Program-made: the position numbers and the translations under genes
Notes under the pieces: generated by a model
Seen by the model: only the letters and a program-made list of their open reading frames with translations
Told to the model about the DNA's origin: nothing
The model's database searches: none
NCBI GenBank assembly: GCA_002423105.1
Contig: DIUT01000006.1
Location: forward strand, 1 to 54,729
Length of the DNA: 54,729 nt
Source: Geobacter sp. UBA6151
GTDB lineage: Bacteria; Desulfobacterota; Desulfuromonadia; Geobacterales; Pseudopelobacteraceae
Direction: 5' to 3'
Shown here: piece by piece, positions 52,272 to 54,729 of the stretch
Layout of the letters: every line of letters starts with the position of its first letter
How positions within the stretch are numbered: the first letter of the stretch is position 1

Positions 52272-53618
52272 ATGAGTATCATATCGAATTTTAAAATTAC
52301 GAATTTACATGGTTACAAGAGCTTCGACATAGACATTACCGACAATACGCTTGTTCTTGTTGGCGAAAATGGTAGTGGAAAAACAACAGTACTAAGATTG
52401 CTTTTTTACATCCTATCAGGTCAATGGAGTTCATTGGCCCAATTCAAGTTTGACAGTTTATCAATTGTTATTAATGGAGAAACATATTTTATCCCCTATG
52501 ACCTCATCTTGAGAAACAGGAAGCATATTGACAAAAGAATCCTTATGAAATTCCCGCCATCAGCTAGAGATCGTTTTTTACATGTTCTGGAGCATAATGA
52601 TAGCCGAATGATCACTCAAGAACTTGAAATGATGTGTCATAGATACGACGTACCAATTCATCATGTAATGCGTGAGTTGGAAATGTTAGAGCGTCCGGGC
52701 TTAGAAGAAAATAACAAGTTAAAAACTGTGTTAAATAAAATCAACGATGCACTAAACTCACAATTACTATATTTACCAACCTACAGAAGAATAGAGCAGG
52801 AACTAGGTCTGATTATTAAGGGTTATGATGAACCTGGACCAGCATATAATAAACGTAGACCTTTAAAACGCGATAGAAACAGTCCGTATGTTGAATTAAT
52901 TGAATTTGGAATGAAAGACGTTGATGACGCAATCGAATCTGAAAAAGAAGCATTGAAAGACTTTGCACGAGAAAATTTAAATCAGCTGACTCTAGGTTAT
53001 TTAGGTGATGTTGTAGACAAGAAATACTCAGAAGTTAATGCTTTAGAAATTAAGAACGAAACTGAAGAAACAATAAAAAGCGTGCTTGACAGAATACATG
53101 AAAGCATTTTGAGTAAAGATCACAAAGAACACTTATTTAAAAGAATAAATAGCGTTAGAACAGAAGGTGAACTTGATGAACATGCAAGGGTACTATGTCA
53201 TTATTTTCTAAAACTACTCAAATTTCATGAAGAGTTGATGGATAAAGAAAGGAGAATTACATCATTTTGTAATGTATGCAACGAGTACATGGGCGACAAA
53301 AATTTTAAATACGATGGATCAGAATTTAAGTTTACGATTTATGATGGAGAACATGAAATTGAAATGAGGGATTTATCATCTGGCGAAAAACAGATAGTTT
53401 CGCTTTTTAATCACTTATATTTATCAGGAAATAAGAACTTTTTCGTCTTGATTGATGAGCCAGAATTATCATTATCTGTCCCTTGGCAAAAACGATTTTT
53501 GTCCGACATAAATAATGGTGAATTTTGCTCGGGGCTTATTGCTGTTACTCATTCTCCTTTCATATATGCCAATTCCCTAAGTAAGTACGCTCGTGGACTT
53601 GGCGAATTTGTAGTTTAA
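52272..53618 (+). CDS. ariA: AriA-like ABC-type AAA ATPase of a PARIS-type defence system
   Basis: 448 aa with AAGGAG before the ATG. It has an SMC/ABC-type ATP site: Walker A GENGSGKTT (31-39), signature LSSGEKQ (368-374), Walker B FVLIDEPELSL (391-401) and His switch VTHSPF (425-430). Between are a helical region and LYLPTYRRIEQEL. It is followed after 13 bases by a DUF4435-like protein, the gene order of PARIS (phage anti-restriction-induced system), where the ATPase senses phage anti-restriction proteins and releases the AriB toxin. The pair is markedly AT-rich beside GC-rich neighbours, as expected of a transferred defence module. Other ATPase/TOPRIM systems (OLD, Septu-like) are less fitting. 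Confidence 0.7.
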   Translation: MSIISNFKITNLHGYKSFDIDITDNTLVLVGENGSGKTTVLRLLFYILSGQWSSLAQFKFDSLSIVINGETYFIPYDLILRNRKHIDKRILMKFPPSARDRFLHVLEHNDSRMITQELEMMCHRYDVPIHHVMRELEMLERPGLEENNKLKTVLNKINDALNSQLLYLPTYRRIEQELGLIIKGYDEPGPAYNKRRPLKRDRNSPYVELIEFGMKDVDDAIESEKEALKDFARENLNQLTLGYLGDVVDKKYSEVNALEIKNETEETIKSVLDRIHESILSKDHKEHLFKRINSVRTEGELDEHARVLCHYFLKLLKFHEELMDKERRITSFCNVCNEYMGDKNFKYDGSEFKFTIYDGEHEIEMRDLSSGEKQIVSLFNHLYLSGNKNFFVLIDEPELSLSVPWQKRFLSDINNGEFCSGLIAVTHSPFIYANSLSKYARGLGEFVV

Positions 53619-53631
53619 GGAGATATTATCT

Positions 53632-54585
53632 ATGACTATGATAGATATACATCAGGCAGCAATGGAGGAAGTTGCTCCGGTATTTCATGAATTCATTGCT
53701 AGATATAAGAAAGAGAAGAAATCCGTTTATGGTTTTGTTGAAGGTAAAGATGATCCGTCCTTTTATAAAGGATTTATTGAACATACGATACCACAAGACT
53801 GGTCTGTTGAACTTTGGATGGCAGGAAATAAAGACAAGGTCATTCAACTCATGTCCAATTTTGATTGGAGCAGATTCCCCGTAAATCGTGTAGCCTTTTT
53901 TATTGATCGTGACCTATCATGTTTTGTCGATGAAAAGCTTCCTAATGTGGACAATGTTTACATTACAGATCAATATTCTATTGAAAATGATGTTGTTAAC
54001 CGATCCACTTGTGATCGCGTTATTACAGAAATATGCAACTTGCGTGAACTATCTCCTGAAGAAAAAGATGTCATATTGGATCTTTTCGAGGCGCAAAAGA
54101 ACGTCTTTCTTGATGCCTTAGCTCCTGTAATGTCATGGATTATATACTGGAAACGTAATGCTCATAAGTCGTGTCTAAATGACATATACATGAAACATCT
54201 TTTTACGGTTAATTCTGGGAAACTGCAAATTTGTCCAACCCCAAAAGACAAAGCATCTTGTGCTGAATATATTCACACTCAATGTAATATCGTATTTAAT
54301 ACGGCTGTAGATATAACACCAATAGAGCAGGAATTTAGGTTTGAAGACAAATTTAAAATATTTTGTAGAGGGAAATATTTATTGTGGTTTCTTGTAGAAT
54401 TTGCACTATCTGTTCATCGTGATATCGCAAATTTAAATTGTTCAATTACTGCTTCGCCTAAAATGAATGTTTCTATGAGTCAGTCCAACGGCGTGCTGTT
54501 GATTGCACCTAGAGCACGTATTCCTATTACGCTTAAGTCCTTTATAGAAAGGACTTTCTGTAACTACATTGCAGAAGTTGCATGA
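53632..54585 (+). CDS. ariB: AriB-like DUF4435 (TOPRIM-type) effector
   Basis: 317 aa. The ATG at 53632 has AAGGAGA (53617-53623) overlapping the end of ariA. The DUF4435 pattern is visible: FVEGKDDPSFYKGFI (E37), a strand ending VAFFIDRDLS (D92 and D94, the DxD of a TOPRIM-like site) and VYITDQYSIENDV near 109-121. AriB is the nuclease effector of PARIS, cleaving host or phage tRNA when freed from AriA. Translationally coupled to ariA and AT-rich like it. Confidence in the family is moderate because it is read by eye. Confidence 0.7.
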   Translation: MTMIDIHQAAMEEVAPVFHEFIARYKKEKKSVYGFVEGKDDPSFYKGFIEHTIPQDWSVELWMAGNKDKVIQLMSNFDWSRFPVNRVAFFIDRDLSCFVDEKLPNVDNVYITDQYSIENDVVNRSTCDRVITEICNLRELSPEEKDVILDLFEAQKNVFLDALAPVMSWIIYWKRNAHKSCLNDIYMKHLFTVNSGKLQICPTPKDKASCAEYIHTQCNIVFNTAVDITPIEQEFRFEDKFKIFCRGKYLLWFLVEFALSVHRDIANLNCSITASPKMNVSMSQSNGVLLIAPRARIPITLKSFIERTFCNYIAEVA

Positions 54586-54729
54586 ACGGGTCAGCCTCTA
54601 TCACGAAAAATTCTTAGGTGACCATACTGCCGTGAAGCCCCAGGTCCAACTAGCGGCAGCACCGGACAGCGGGGAAACCCTCCGCTGGCCGGTGTGCCTT
54701 ATGGCGTTATCGCGACACGATGTCGCGTT
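54586..54729. other. GC-rich right edge, incomplete
   Basis: Composition switches abruptly from AT-rich ariB to GC-rich sequence. An open frame without a clear start runs through the edge (from within the ariB end; ...HEKFLGDHTAVKPQVQ and on). A near-perfect inverted repeat CGCGACA / TGTCGCG lies in the last 20 bases. It may be part of a mobile element or island boundary but is cut by the window end. Confidence 0.3.

Noticed and set aside
54586..54729. Transposase gene fragment
   Set aside because: The partial translation could not be matched to any transposase family by eye and is cut by the window edge.

Overview
The window reads as a chromosome segment of a Geobacter/Trichlorobacter-type deltaproteobacterium (Desulfuromonadales/Geobacterales). 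This is an inference from gene content and style: many PAS/Cache histidine kinases, an NtrC-type regulator with a matching sigma-54 promoter, an orphan chemoreceptor/CheW pair, PocR and DUF294 signalling proteins, an OFA-type transporter and high-GC coding sequence throughout the core. No rRNA, tRNA or CRISPR array was seen.

Layout. (1) 1-6200 is a lower-GC accessory stretch. It holds a possible uracil-DNA-glycosylase-fold protein and a small zinc-knuckle protein, then a degenerate FtsZ-like/FtsA-like pair, a decayed-looking patch, a PD-(D/E)XK-like protein and a DUF2779 nuclease-like protein. (2) 6404-15143 is a tight five-gene operon of acyl-activating and acyl-reducing enzymes: a PaaK-like ligase, a HATPase-GNAT fusion, an acyl-CoA synthetase with a HATPase-like tail, LuxE, and a LuxC-PaaK fusion. 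No luciferase is present. It is followed by a convergent DHA2 drug exporter. (3) 16633-19036 carries an APC amino-acid permease, YaiI and YaeQ. (4) 19188-26536 is a complete assimilatory sulfate operon (cysP-T-W-A-H-D-N) ending in a strong hairpin. It is interrupted by three palindromic repeat elements. (5) 26641-29069 holds two micro-ORFs, a DUF3820 protein, a rhomboid protease and a radical SAM protein. (6) 29242-43818 is a signalling block: a CheY-like regulator with a PocR-PAS kinase, a PAS-GGDEF-EAL protein, CheW/MCP, a NarL-type two-component pair, small periplasmic or cytoplasmic proteins, and an NtrC/Cache-kinase pair. (7) 44220-50288 is a four-gene operon of two small proteins, an unknown multi-spanning membrane protein and an OFA-family MFS carrier, behind a good -24/-12 promoter. 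It is followed by a Cache-PAS-PAS-CBS-DUF294 sensor protein. (8) 50407-52067 has a DUF3617 periplasmic protein and a membrane/zinc-ribbon protein. (9) 52136-54585 has 20-bp tandem repeats and an AT-rich AriA/AriB (PARIS-type) phage-defence pair. GC-rich sequence resumes at the right edge.

The two most novel-looking systems are the FtsZ/FtsA-like pair at 1343-3469, whose nucleotide-binding motifs are all altered while the membrane helix and T7 acids remain, and the LuxC/LuxE/PaaK/HATPase operon at 6404-15143, which looks like an uncharacterised acyl-activation and aldehyde-forming pathway with built-in regulatory-type ATPase domains. A third is the NtrC/sigma-54-controlled transporter operon joined to a sensor nucleotidyltransferase.
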